A stretch of 64,000 nucleotides of DNA from Diphasiastrum complanatum (GCA_029204225.1 CM055107.1:2225218-2289217), one strand, 5' to 3'; numbered from the stretch's first letter, positions 20,589-32,322 are shown. The notes: a model not told the origin generated them from the sequence alone. Numbers and translations are program-made.

Positions 20589-21173
20589 TCTGGAATGAAG
20601 TAAATGGCACTAGACGAGGGGGGAAATCCAAGCTGAAGCCCTTTAATAAACTCGGAGAACAATTCAAACAATGCCAGAGGATCTGCAAACGATTATCCAT
20701 CCACAAGAGGCATCCTACCAGAATCCATGAAGAAGAAAGACTTCTGCAGTAAGTCCATTTCTTAGAAGGAAATCTTGCTAAGTACGATCTACTATCGATG
20801 CATGCAAGCAAAAGCGATTCCAAAGATCAGAGGACGAAAGAAACCTCGTGTGAGTGACAAACTAGTAAATTCGATGGATGGGTGGATTCTGGATCGAGCG
20901 AGCGTGACTCGAGAAAAATGAAGAAGACCGAAGAGCGACGAGGCTGGAATATAAATAAATCATAAAAAATAACAAATTTATACTTGTTATAATGGGCATT
21001 GGGCTGGTGGCAGTGTTGAAGGGAAAGGACGAGGAAGTGGAAGTGGGCAAGTCTAGTATGATACAAGGCAACGAAATCACGGGGCGCGAACATCGAAGAC
21101 AGAAGAACAAAAACCGAAAAAAAAGTATCCCAATTTCTTTACCCCATTTTAGTAAGACTGCTCCAATACGCAA
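20589..21173 (-). promoter_or_regulatory. Upstream region of the AP2/ERF gene with upstream ATGs
   Basis: The minus strand has a TATTTATA-like element at about 20,947-20,957, which would put a start site near 20,920 and a leader of about 330 bases. The same bases read TATAAATA on the plus strand, so direction is ambiguous. Two upstream frames overlap the main ATG out of frame: 20,823-20,563 (86 codons) and 20,671-20,429 (80 codons). A run TTCATTCCAG one base before the main ATG would also fit a 3' splice site, so a leader intron that removes the upstream ATGs is possible. Confidence 0.4.
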
Positions 21174-21199
21174 GGCGTATCAATCAGCCAGGGACTAGG

Positions 21200-23320
21200 T
21201 GCCCACAACCTACCGGGCTAGAGCGTGTTACAACTTACCAGCTTGGGCAAAACACTACGTTTCTACTTCCCCCACCATTTCCTCCTAAAACTTTAAAACA
21301 AACTTGAGATTAATTTCATCCCAAATCTTTATGGTCCCAATCTAGTTCATGGTTTGGAATTGTTGCTTACTAGATGTTCAGTCTAATGTAGAGCATTAAG
21401 CCAATGAGTACCTTGCTTGAGAGCCGGAAGCTTGGGCAGCCCACTTGGACAAGGCATTACAATCTCAAAGCTTCATGTGCAAGGTAGGGTTCTATGCCTA
21501 TTTGGGTCCTGCACTCAAGCTCCCATCATTACGGGGCCATGCAAGAAGTAGATGTTTACACCAAGCAAAGTCTCAATCATGGGGATTTATGCACCCTTGG
21601 GCCCTACCCTTAGGCCCCCCCCCCTCAAGCAAGGCCTTTAATGGCTCAAATCTCGGATAATAACATTTTAAAATGTGTTTAGACACAAATTCGGAAAAAT
21701 ATTTTACGAACTTTGGTTTACTCATTCAACTCGGAGGGAGAAGTTTATAAATGGGCTTTCAAATAGCTTTTAATATGTAGTTTTGCCCTTGCTTGAAAGG
21801 CTATGTGACAAGTGGTTTGAGCGGCCATTTACAATTTAGTACATTTTTTTGCCTTTGTTTGAATGCTAGAAAGGCACTTGAGAGGTTGGAGTTCCAATTC
21901 AACATACTTATTTACCTTTGTTTGAAAGGTGAAAACTCCTTAAAAGGGCGTTACAGCTTGCAAATCCCAAGCGTGCATCCGATGCATTATGCCTCAAGTC
22001 TTGACTACTTGTAAAAACAATCTTAACTCATGTGCATTGGCCCCACTCACTATCACTAAAGACACTAGTCCCAATAAGGCAAGGCCTATTATGCACGTGT
22101 ACATTACCCACATAGTATTAAAAGACTAACCAGTTTTGACTTTCTTGTTTGCTACATGGCTAGTTTAGCTTTTCTAGTTTTCAGAACAACTGAAAATTCA
22201 TAATATTGGAGCTCAGACAACAATGTTGCATAATGATGGGAAAATTGCAAATCATAGCAATTGTCCTGTCAAACAACAACCTATTCATTATATCTATTTG
22301 TCAAGTCCTAAAGATGGTCTTTTTCACATCCGTTATTCTACAAGGAGAGGAACGCTCACACCCTTCAACAACTTCCTTAGATTTTATCGTGAATTGGAAA
22401 CTTTGAGTCATACATTGCTAACACATGGTGCATAAACGTAGACTCCTAACAGTTGCAAATAGTTGCCAATTGTAAGAGGCAATTCAATTCACCGATATAG
22501 TCATGTGCTCTTGTCGACATACGTCATTCTTGTCATACACACAATCTATCAATTGTCATTCATGAAGTATGTTGGATTGTGTCATCCCCTTGCATGCTAT
22601 CCATTTTAGTGCATGTGGAATTGATATGAAGCATCAAAGTAGCAGCCATAGGCCGCATATCCAAGGATTACACATGAGGGAAGTTGATGATGTGGGAACC
22701 TAAATGGGGATTGGCATTTGCAAGTTGCAATGTCAAAAGTCTCGTTTTTTTTGTCAAGGAAGTCCGCTTACAGTCAATTGAAAGGTGAACTTAGAATCTA
22801 CCAATCTACTTGAAAGGTAGATTTGAATAGTTAATTTGTTTGCAAGGTTGAAGTTTTCAAGTTTTCCTCTTGAAACAAGGTTATGTTTAGAAAGGCTAAA
22901 ATATTCTTCCATTTTTAGCTTGAAACAAATATGTCGTATGAAAGTTAAACTTTTAAAAGCTTTTCAATATGAAAGTTAAGTATGCACGTCAAATACCAAT
23001 CTTTGTCACTCAAACCCACCACACCTTACATGGCCTCTATTTTGGGAGCTTTCTAAGATCCTATTTGTTTTTTTAAATTTTGAGTTGTAAGTTCCCATTT
23101 TTTAGATTGTTTCTAACAAGGGGCCATGGAAATGTAGCAGTGGCCTTGGGGAAGACTCTATTCATTGACGCATCTTTGCATTTTTTGGATTGGAGTGTTC
23201 ACTTGAAATTCACAGCACAAGGCTACAAATGGTCAAGTAAGCATCTATTTCTTTGATCCTCGTGCCTTGAGCCAATGGAAAGTTAGATCCTTGATAATGC
23301 TCAAGCATCTTGAGATAGTC
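21200..23320. other. Long spacer, no gene seen
   Basis: No frame has convincing coding character. Short phrases such as TTTGAAAGGT recur (21,790-21,990 and 22,780-22,900), suggesting a decayed repeat. A short frame at 22,223-22,435 (SPKDGLFHIRYSTRRG) looks protein-like but cannot be assigned. A C run occurs near 21,617. Confidence 0.4.
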
Positions 23321-23324
23321 TCTT

Positions 23325-23480
23325 GTTCTCCATAGTTGGCCTAGTTTGATAAGAGTCGTTACTACATCTAGAAAGGCGTAGGCTCAAATCCCATTTACTC
23401 CCTCTTGGCTTGGCCTAATTGTGGGTGTAGCGTGTATTTACTGTACCTACCTACCATGATGCTAGAACCAAGTAGCAACC
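23325..23480 (+). mobile_element. Possible tRNA-derived SINE
   Basis: A box-A-like TTGGCCTAGTTTG lies near 23,335 and a box-B-like AGGCTCAAATCC near 23,389, with a tRNA-like spacing of about 45 bases. It is followed by about 90 bases of unrelated body. No clear A-tail or target duplication was identified. Confidence 0.35.
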
Positions 23481-23689
23481 AATGCAAAAAAATAAATATA
23501 TGCTCAATAGATTATGAGTAGCATTGAAGAACCTACATTTGAATGATTGATTATGGGAAATGTTTTCATAATTTATATCATTTTAGCAATTGTGCATAGG
23601 GCCTCATCAAAACACTTTTACCAACACGACACAAGGCCCCTTTCAATAATCAAGCACAAAGACCATCAACTTCAAGTGGATCCCAATAT

Positions 23690-23790
23690 GTCCCATCCAA
23701 GTGTACCTAGCAAGCATTGAACTCTAGACCTCACTAGGAGATACCAACCAAGCCAATGACACTACTGGTGGGGTAGATACCATAAATATT
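23690..23790 (-). mobile_element. Possible tRNA-derived SINE, antisense
   Basis: On the minus strand CATTGGCTTGGTTGGTATC (box-A-like) is followed about 25 bases later by AGAGTTCAATGC (weak box-B-like). The ends are not defined. Confidence 0.3.
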
Positions 23791-24109
23791 GGAGAATTTT
23801 CAAGATTATTTACATTTGTAGCTTTCATGGAATGTTACATAATTGCTATATAAACTACTAGGGTTAGCATTTCATGTCAAAAATCAAGCAATCTTTGAAC
23901 CTTTGATCTAATGAGGTAATGGCATATGTGTCTTTATGTCACAAAAAATGTCATTAAACCATGTGCATACATTTATTTACAATGCTTGTATTTTTTATAC
24001 CAAATAAGAAAATCCTTGCTTGTTGCATACCATTAGTGGCACACAACATGGTTTCGTTTGGAAAGATTTAACTCCACATATTTCAAAAAAAAAAACTCAT
24101 CATAATATC
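23791..24109. other. Spacer, nothing recognised
   Basis: AT-rich sequence with no supported coding frame, repeat end or RNA gene. Confidence 0.4.
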
Positions 24110-24510
24110 ATATCGTGGGGCTTGCGACGTGGGCATCTGACGGATTTTTTGAAATTTCATAATTCGTCGCATTTTGATGCGTCGGAATCCGATACCTAAG
24201 TAAAATTTTTTAAATTGAACCTCTGGTGATCCGGAAACTGTGGCGGCAACTAATTTTCAAACTTGTTGTCGCATTCCGACATGTTGAAATCCGACACGCA
24301 GACATGGATATGGCGTGGCATATTCTTTTATCAAAACAAAATTTAGTTGGCATCCGACGTGGACGTCGGAATCCGCCAAACGTCTAAATCCGACGTCCAC
24401 GTCATCGATCCGAGGCAATCACAATTATTAAAAGATGTGGCACGAAAAACAGATGTCGGATTCCGACATATTTTGGGACGTCGGATTCCGACGTTTGTTT
24501 CATTTTTGGG
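24110..24510. repeat. Cluster of CCGAC/GTCGG palindromes
   Basis: Within 400 bp the words GTCGG, TCCGAC and CGTCGG recur many times, several as inverted pairs: ATGTCGGATTCCGACAT (about 24,452), ACGTCGGATTCCGACGT (about 24,478) and CCGACGTGGACGTCGG (about 24,355). The composition and CpG content differ sharply from the AT-rich surroundings. Confidence 0.6.
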
Positions 24511-24835
24511 ATTCACGTGCTTCTGCAGATTGTTCCTCACTTTTTTGTTTGCAGGTTTGGAGCGTTTGGAGGTGCGCTTGGAGCTTTTGGTGCATTTGAA
24601 ACGTTTGTAGGTGCTTTTGGTGCTTCCATTGTGGTGATTGTAGGTAGTTGTTTTGTGTTTTGCTTTTTTTTTTTGGGAGATAAATTTTGTTTTGTTTGTT
24701 TTTGTGAGAGAAAGTGAGGAGGAGAAAAGAAAGTGTAAAGTAGATAGTTACATTATTGTTAGAATAGTAAAGATAGAAATGTAATAGATAGTGTATAATG
24801 ATAATTGAATAATAATGTATAATGATATAGTGATT

Positions 24836-24937
<102 letters not shown>

Positions 24938-25095
24938 TAGGCTGTTGTGGAGAAAATGCGTTTTCGAGCTCCTCATTGGTCCAAGTTTGCCCTAAAACGC
25001 AATTGATAGGCAGTTGAAAGGCATTTGGATCGGGATTGAAGAGCAAATACGTTCATTTTAGATAGACACCAACTTTTTAGAAAATTCTACAAAGA

Positions 25096-25206
<111 letters not shown>

Positions 25207-25720
25207 GTTCATCCTGATGAAAGGGAATTGGGAATTTTTCTCTATTTTTCAACAGTCCAACGTGGCAGATCAGGATGGTTGACTATTTTTTGGTGGCACA
25301 TGGATTGAGTTTCCAATTGCAAAGAAAGCATCCAACGGCTTGTGATTTGGCTTCACAAACAGAGATTTGTGCATTGCCTAATCCGGATAGTTTATGGCAG
25401 TTCATATCTATTGGTTGACAATTATCTTCAGTGCTCTATAGTACAACAATGGATCGAGAGAGAGGGATAAGGCGAGTGGAGAGATGCGAGGTGAGAGAGC
25501 GGGGAGGTGAGAGGTGGAGAAATGGGACTCGGGAGGTGAGAGAGGTAAGAGAGATGGGAGGTGAGAGAGCGGAGAGTTAGAGAGAGATGCGACGTGAGAG
25601 AGCGAAGAGATGCAGGTGAGAGAGAGAGCTGCAATGCAACGAAGACGAAGGGGAGAGAGTTGTGTGAAGGAGAGAGAGATAAATTTTAGAGTTTTTAGGT
25701 TTTTTAGGGTTTGGGAGCCA

Positions 25721-25724
<4 letters not shown>

Positions 25725-25801
<77 letters not shown>
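25725..25801. repeat. (GA)n microsatellite
   Basis: An uninterrupted GA array of about 77 bp, preceded by imperfect GAGA-rich sequence from 25,450. Confidence 0.97.
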
Positions 25802-25808
<7 letters not shown>

Positions 25809-26028
25809 TTTTGATTTCAGGTTTAAGGTACTAGATGAATAGATAGTGTATGATGATAATTGAATGTTAGATTTGTAATTTGTGTGTGTGAGAGAGAGAT
25901 GTCGAGAAAATATGGGTGAAAGGAATCCGTGAGGATTCGGATTGATAGGTCGAACAATCATATCAGAACAATCCTACTCCTGCACGAGGCAGTGGTCGAC
26001 TGATTTCCTCGGTGCGTGCACTACTATA

Positions 26029-26240
26029 TGTTGAAAAATGGTGGAATAACAGCGAAAGTCTGGATGGTTTGTGGATCGGTAGTGCAGCAGTTAACAACAA
26101 ATGATAATCAAGATGGAAAGCTGAGTAGCAACGCAAAATCGAAGCAATAGTGTTACTGAAATTGCACTCTGATTAATATCGACAATGAGTAAAATAGCTT
26201 GAAGTGATAACTTCAGCTTGAGTGTGATAACGCTTGGCTA
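26029..26240 (-). repeat. Copia LTR fragment (3' part)
   Basis: In element sense this ends ...TTCAACA at 26,029. It matches the 3' part of the copia LTR at 48,413-49,195 and the fragment at 47,444-47,956. It is cut at its other end by the start of gypsy A. Confidence 0.65.
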
Positions 26241-26245
26241 CAGCG

Positions 26246-26822
26246 TGTGTAAGTCCAACCAGATGATCACATAGTTATTTAATTGATTAGTTAGAAGTCA
26301 ATAAAAGAACTTTAGGCCTTTTTTGCGGGACTTTTAATGTCGCAAGGCCTAAATGCCAAGTTAGTGAATAAAGTTGTTAGTGAATAATTAAATTTGAATA
26401 ATTAGAGAGGCAAAAATGGACCAATAGGATTTAGAGGCTAGGGTCCTCCTCCCTACTATAAAAAGGGACCAACTTGAGTTGTTCCTCATGTTCGTTTTCT
26501 CATTTCAATAAAGCAGATTGCTAATTGTTGGATCTAATTGTTATTGGGATTGCATATTACTATACTTTTTATGAGAGAGAAAGGGAGAGAGAGAAAGAGT
26601 AACCTATCATTATTGTGGATGTGTAATGTTAATGTATGTAATGTTAATGTTTAGGGTTAATGGATGTTAGAAATAGATTTGGTTCTTCTATTCATGCTGA
26701 AATATGAACTATACTATTGCTCTCATGGGAACGAACCTACGCGTGACAACTAACTTCGTCTCTTTGATGCTAGATTGACTAGATCTTGGTTTGAGGTTAG
26801 GCAAGGAAAGAAACTCACTACA
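26246..26822 (+). repeat. 5' LTR of gypsy element A
   Basis: About 577 bp, starting TGTGTAAGTCC and ending ACTCACTACA. It contains TATAAAA at 26,457-26,463 and AATAAA at 26,508-26,513, a plausible promoter and poly(A) signal. Its beginning matches the truncated 3' LTR of gypsy B at 54,502. Confidence 0.75.
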
Positions 26823-26826
26823 ATTT

Positions 26827-26842
26827 TGGCGTCGTTGCCGGG
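26827..26842 (+). promoter_or_regulatory. Gypsy A primer-binding site, tRNA-Asp type
   Basis: TGGCGTCGTTGCCGGG follows the LTR. It differs by one base from TGGCGCCGTTGCCGGG, the complement of the plant tRNA-Asp 3' end used by Tat/Athila-type gypsy elements. Confidence 0.8.
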
Positions 26843-28057
26843 AAGCTACGCCAATTTTTCAGTTTGCAGGATGTTTGTTGGATGGTTAGCTTGCATTAGG
26901 CATCTTGTCGTGGCATGAATAGTGTTAGATCTGCATTTTAAGATTAGTTTGGGATTGATTTTGCTTGATTTGAGTGGATTTGCTTGTTTGAAATCAAATC
27001 TGATTATAAAACAGGAAAAGCTATTCAGATCACAAATCTTAAGATCCATTTGGATCTGAGATATCAGAGAAAATAACAAAAATCGGTCAAATCTGCCAGA
27101 TTTTGGTCAAAAAGAGACAAAAAGCATCATCAGAGCTGATAACTTTTTACCCTCTTTCAGAAAACTTTCGCCGAGTTGTAGACACCTTCAGTTTTGTTCA
27201 CAGAACCTTCAGTTTGAAGGGCGAAGATTAATTCTTAGCATATTTCCAAAAACATCAGAAAAACCGAAAAAAAACACAAAAAAATCACCAAAACTCTATA
27301 AAAACAGAAAAAAAAACCTCCGCCCGATTCGCTGTGCATAAGTGTGATTTAGATCTATCTACTGCCAGGTTGGCGAAGAATAATACCAAAAATAGAAAGG
27401 TTTTTGGAGGATCAGTTGTCATATTGCCATATTTTTGCCAAAAAAAGTCACTTTTTGTTGCAAAAATATCAGTATTACTCTTGATCCTTCGCCAGAACCT
27501 TCGCCGAGTTTCCAAAACATTCTATTTATAGTAAATACTATTTTTGAGTTTGACTAAGATTCTTCTTGATCAGATTATAGAAAATCTTAATTTTTACCCT
27601 CGTCAAACTATAGAAACTGTATTTTCTTGTGTCAGAAACCTTCATCCGGTTTTCCATAGTTTTATCTGTGTCAGATCTTTCATCTGAGAGGTCGGCGAAA
27701 GTTATTTCCCAAGAAATTGTTAGAAAAGTTGTTCGAAGAGTTTTTTTTTCCCAAAAAAGCACTGTTGAACCTTTGTCGATCCAACCTTCGCCTAGTGAAC
27801 CTTCGCCAGTCCTATTTTTAGTTTTTGATTTTTCAGATCAAGTCTCTGTCAAAATTTGGGTCAAATCTGATATATTCTTATTTGAATTCTGAAAGATTTA
27901 TCATTTTTGAGAAGAACCGATTGATCAAATTTCGAAATCTTTTTCATGATATAGAATTAGATTTTTGAAAAGTGAAATAGATCCAGCAGATCTGATCTGA
28001 GATAGTTTTGATTGAAAAATCTAGATCCAATCTCATTGTCTGCTTGATTTGAATTTG
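26843..28057 (+). other. Leader of gypsy A
   Basis: This untranslated leader of 1.2 kb is AT-rich and has repeated CTTCGCC-type words (near 27,167, 27,486, 27,497, 27,785 and 27,800), several inside a longer GAACCTTCGCC(G/A)AG phrase. Related words occur after the gypsy B coding region (54,176-54,245). Confidence 0.55.
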
Positions 28058-28877
28058 CGAAGACGACTGCCCCTGGAGGTGCCTCTGGAGGTGCTCCACA
28101 AGAAGTCAATCCAATTATTGTTAGAAGAGCACCCCGTTTGAATCTACCCAAATATAATGGGTTAACAGATCCAGTTAGATTTCTTCATATATATGCTGAA
28201 TCCTGTGCAGTCTATGGCGAAATTTTCCAACAAGATAAACTCAAGCTGTTTTCCTATGGCCTTAACAAACGCAGCACAAGATTGGTACTATAATCAAATG
28301 ATACTGAGCGTACAAATTGGGAGGTTGTTAAACGACCCCTCATCACACGGTTCAAACCGCAGAAGTTTATGGAAGACCCTTTCCTACTTTTAAGTAAAAT
28401 TAAAATGGGAAAGTGGGAAATGATTCGAGATTACATTGAACAGGTGAAACGCCTCAGATCTGAATTCAAACCTGAACTAATTAACGAAAATACCATGATT
28501 ATGTGGTCTTTGTCAGGTCCACCTAAACGGATCAGACGTGAGCTAAAACGCCATAATGAGTATGCACTCTTGCAAAATGCTATGGGCGATGCAATTCGGG
28601 AGGAGGATGAAGATTCAGATGATGAGTCGAATATCAATGTGTTGCCCTATACAGCAGGGCAGACTACTACGACATCCACCACTATTGCATCAACGAATGC
28701 CAACGCTACTGCAGAAATGATGCTCAATGAGTTCGAGAAACTTGAGAAGAACCAGCAGAAACAGATGGAAAAGTTGCAGTCGCAATTTGATGAGAAGATC
28801 AAAGCATTGGAAGATTTCCACGGAAAAGCGAACAAGGAGCTTGAGAAGTTTGCGAAGTCTTTTCCTACCAGGGAAAA
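28058..28877 (+). pseudogene. Gypsy A Gag (capsid part)
   Basis: Plus-strand frames encode a retrotransposon Gag: LNLPKYNGLTDPVRFLH, AAQDWYYNQM and DYIEQVKRLRSEF are typical plant gypsy capsid phrases. The first part (to about 28,290) and the second part (28,369-28,877) are in different frames, so at least one shift or stop has occurred. The C-terminal part is a coiled coil (NEFEKLEKNQQKQMEKL). The protein stops where the copia element begins at 28,878. The zinc knuckles resume at 34,344, after the insertion. Confidence 0.75.
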
Positions 28878-29165
28878 TGTCTAGTGTTCTATTACTTAGA
28901 ATTTGCTTCGAATAGGAACACAGATCATGCTACACAGTAACACAGACAGAAAACACTCTCCATCGCAAGCTCACATAGCAACTGTATTTCTCAAAATGAA
29001 ATTACACTGTACATATAGTTGTTCACTTAGGCAACCCATGCATGACCCAGGTTGCCGTTGGTGGGATGCGTGTCCCGTCGACTTGCCTCGTGGTGAGGCC
29101 AGCTGATCCTTATCAACTAATAGGACCCACAATATAGTAGCACAATGATTCTACTTTAATTCTAA
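28878..29165 (-). repeat. 3' LTR of the nested copia element
   Basis: Approximately 288 bp. In element sense it begins near TTAGAATTAAAG after the purine tract AAGGGAGAGAG (29,166-29,176) and ends ...ACACTAGACA at 28,878. No second copy is present, so the start is approximate. Confidence 0.55.
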
Positions 29166-29176
29166 CTCTCTCCCTT

Positions 29177-29900
29177 AAAGTAGAGTCTACTTTATACAGT
29201 CATATACATAGCTTTAAAGTTAACAAACTTTAAGTACAAAAAGCTTTGATCTAAACTTATCAAACTTTTCTCCAACAAGTGGCTTAGTGAAAATATCAGC
29301 TAGTTGTTCTTCTGTGCTACAATGAACAACATGAATTTCACGACTCAGTGTGTTTAGTTCTCGCATGGAACACTGGATTCTTTGCTAGCTGAATGTCACT
29401 CTGACTCTCGCTATGTAATGTCGTGAGAATTTTTCTGCTTCATGTCAATTTCTTCCAAGATTTGTCTCAACCATATAACTTCATGTGCTGCACTACACAT
29501 TGCCTTATACTCTGTTTCTGTGGTGGATAGATAAATTGTACTTTGCTTCTTACAAGAACAGGAAAAGCAACTACCACAAAACTGGAATAGATACCTTGTG
29601 GTGGATTTACGATCATCATAGTCATCATCCCAATCCGCATCCACATAACCACACAACTCAGGTAACTCATCATGCTTCTTGTAAATCAAGCCATAGTCTG
29701 AAGTGCCTTTCACATAACGCAAACTGTGTTTCCATAGGTGCTGCCATAAACTGACTTGCAATGCCAACATCATAGCATATATTTGGTCTAGTTGTGGTAA
29801 GGTAAATCAAGGTCCCTACTAACTACCTATACAGTGTAGCATCAAATGACTGTGACTCATCAAGCTTAGAAAGCTTTTTACCTGGTTCAATAGGAGTATT
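29177..29900 (-). pseudogene. Copia RNase H and end of reverse transcriptase
   Basis: The frame at 29,411-29,773 shows copia RNase H landmarks: YVDADWDDD, KSTTRYLFQFCG, STTETEYKAM and VIWLRQILEEI. It continues rightward to 29,900, where the inserted LTR element separates it from the rest of the reverse transcriptase, which resumes at 32,323. About 230 bp between the RNase H stop and the purine tract are untranslated. Confidence 0.8.
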
Positions 29901-30536
29901 TGTGAAGGATTTCAGATCATTCAAGATTCAATCCATGTCCCAAATCTTTGGTTACAATAAGGAACAAACCAACAATCCTGCCAATGTAGAAAAATCAGCA
30001 TCTACACACAAAATGAGATGCAAACTCTAAGAGATATTGATCAAACATGAACCAAAACATAAAATATGTTTATTGTCCGTACAATTACAGTACCCTACTG
30101 TATTTCACACGTGTGGAACCGAAAATAACAATAAATGATCATTCTACACATAGAATTGCAAGATAACACCAAGATAGTGCACCAATGAGTAGTAGAACCC
30201 AAAGAAAACCATGTTTAGTGATGAAATGAGAGATAGAAGAGAGAAGATATGTCTCTCCACGAGTTACATCATTTAATAGAGTTTCCAAACCCTATTTGGC
30301 CACTTGGCTTTCCCTCCAAAATGTAAACCCTACTATCTTTGGGTCTAGATTCAATGTACCCAAAGTTCAAATTTGAATCTCTCTCAAACTCGACTACCAA
30401 CTTTTCCACACTTTCCAGAAGTGTTCTAATATAACTTCAAAAAGTTTATCTCTAAGTCTAAAATGAATTTTGGCCTCTTATTGACAATTTACCAAAATGT
30501 GACTAAACTAGACTAAACTAGTTGAAATCTCTCACA
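29901..30536 (-). repeat. 3' LTR of the 2.4-kb element
   Basis: 636 bp, about 18 bp shorter than its partner because of one indel near the right end; otherwise highly similar. The adjoining purine tract (GAAGAGGGAG on the minus strand) is at 30,537-30,546. Confidence 0.9.
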
Positions 30537-31131
30537 CTCCCTCTTCAACTAGTTTTGGCATAGTTTTGACAATAGAACTTTGATCCAACTTTAGAATTAT
30601 CTCCATCCTAAGTATAGATCTTCTTTCTAAAGTTTTAAAGTATCTTTCATATTTGTTATAGAGAATAGTGTCCAATTTGGATGCTTCACTATTTCTTACA
30701 TCAATTTTACACATCAAGATATAACTAGAACATGAAGAACCGAATAGAATGTGAATGAAATGATTCCTCCATGTTTCAAACTTTGAACTCTCTGGAAAAT
30801 TACAGCAACCAAACAATAAATGTGAGTGATGACCATTTGTTTGCTTGTCTCCTCCAACTTTGTCCTTTCTTGATATGTCTCCACCATAAAACTCCATGAA
30901 TGAGCCTCCATCTCCATCTTGCCACAAGATATCATCAAACCTTGATGACATGGAAATGAATGAGTGACATAATGAACCTCCAATAGCTTCATTTCCATCA
31001 GCAAAACTAGCCAAGAATGCTAGTACAAATCCAACGTCAAAACAATGCTCACAAATGTAGCTAGTTTTACCATATTTTGACAATTTGCACACATCCACAA
31101 ATGCACAAAGCACTCTCTTGAATGTCAACAA
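30532..31131 (-). CDS. Uncharacterised ORF in the 2.4-kb element
   Basis: A 199-codon frame fills half of the interior and ends at the purine tract. It is cysteine- and aromatic-rich near the N-terminus (YICEHCFDVGFVLAFLASF) and has no polymerase, protease or zinc-knuckle pattern. It could be chance, a decayed Gag or a captured fragment. Its position at the 3' end of the interior resembles that of the unusual C-terminal part of the 692-residue protein, but no clear similarity was seen. Confidence 0.3.
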   Translation of the reverse strand: MLTFKRVLCAFVDVCKLSKYGKTSYICEHCFDVGFVLAFLASFADGNEAIGGSLCHSFISMSSRFDDILWQDGDGGSFMEFYGGDISRKDKVGGDKQTNGHHSHLLFGCCNFPESSKFETWRNHFIHILFGSSCSSYILMCKIDVRNSEASKLDTILYNKYERYFKTLERRSILRMEIILKLDQSSIVKTMPKLVEEGV

Positions 31132-31649
31132 ATGAACTCAAGAAGAAATCACAAAGATATGGAACCTCTCAAATCTCTTCTAGCACTTCTAACTAGAAAA
31201 TCAATACATAGAATAATGATATCTTGATCAACCTATGATCTATCCTCAATCTAATGATTCTTGCCACTTCCTAAGATTGAAACACACTCAAATGAAGTTC
31301 AGTAATCTCACAAACTAGAGATCCAATCAAATTAGGATTTTGACAAAATCACAAAAAATTGAATATCTCAAATTCTACATGCAATTTCTAGAAGCTTAAT
31401 ATATCTTCTTGTAGACTCCAATGAGACCTACCTAAAGCACTAAATATCATCTAAATCCAGTAAACCAAGTGTGAAATCAAAATTGATCAAGCATATAACC
31501 CTATATTGAGATTTGACCTACAAAAGATCAATTCTACACATGCAAAAATGCTGATTTTTGAGTAGAGATCAATCTAGCATGCTCTAGCATTGGTAACTCC
31601 TCCAAATCCTTGCTAAAGATGGCTGATCCTTTCATAACCTGAAACACAA

Positions 31650-31663
31650 GAGCTCTGATACCA
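31650..31663 (-). promoter_or_regulatory. Primer-binding site of the 2.4-kb element
   Basis: The minus strand reads TGGTATCAGAGCTC next to the 5' LTR, a perfect initiator tRNA-Met priming site. Confidence 0.88.
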
Positions 31664-32317
31664 TGTGAAGGATTTCAGATCATTCAAGATCCAATCCATG
31701 TCCCAAATCTTTGGTTACAATAAGGAGCAAACCAACAATCCTGCCAATGTAGAAAAATCAGCATCTACACACAAAATGAGATGCAAACTCTAAGAGATAT
31801 TGATCAAACATGAACCATAACATAAAATATGTTTACTGTCCGTACAATTACAGTACCCTACTGTATTTCACACGTGTGAAACCAAAAATAGCAATAAATG
31901 ATCATTCTACACATAGAATTACAAGATAACACCAAGATAGTGCACCAATGAGTAGTAGAACCCAAAGAGAACCATGTATAATGATGAAATGAGAGATAGA
32001 AGAGAGAATATATGTCTCTCCACGAGTTACATCCTTTAATAGAGTTTCCAAACCCTATTTGGCCACTTGGCTTTCCCTCCAAAATGTAAACCCTACTATC
32101 TTTGGGTCTAGATTCAATGTACCCAAAGTTCAAATTTGAATCTCTCTCAAACTCGACTACCAACTTTCTCACACTTTCCAAAAGTGTTTATTGAATGTAT
32201 TTTAAACTAATATAACTTCAAAAAGTTTATCTCTAAGTCTAAAATGAGTTTTGGCCTCTTATTAACAATTTACCAAAATGTGACTAAACTAGATTAAACT
32301 AGTTGAAATCTCTCAAA
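31664..32317 (-). repeat. 5' LTR of the 2.4-kb element
   Basis: 654 bp; starts TGTGAAG on the plus strand and is bordered by the GTATT target duplication on its right. Confidence 0.9.
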
Positions 32318-32322
32318 GTATT

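Larger units (their letters stand above)
29901..32317 (-). mobile_element. Complete 2.4-kb non-autonomous LTR element
   Basis: LTRs lie at 29,901-30,536 and 31,664-32,317, with TGTGAAG...CTCACA ends (the right copy ends CTCAAA, one change). Direct GTATT repeats at 29,896-29,900 and 32,318-32,322 form a perfect 5-bp target duplication, and removing the element joins the copia reverse transcriptase correctly. A tRNA-Met primer site and a purine tract are present. The 1.1-kb interior has no gag-pol domain. Confidence 0.93.

Noticed and set aside
20950-20957. TATAAATA as a plus-strand promoter upstream of the AP2/ERF gene
   Set aside because: No plus-strand gene follows; the same bases read TATTTATA for the minus-strand gene, so they were kept only as a weak element of its upstream region.
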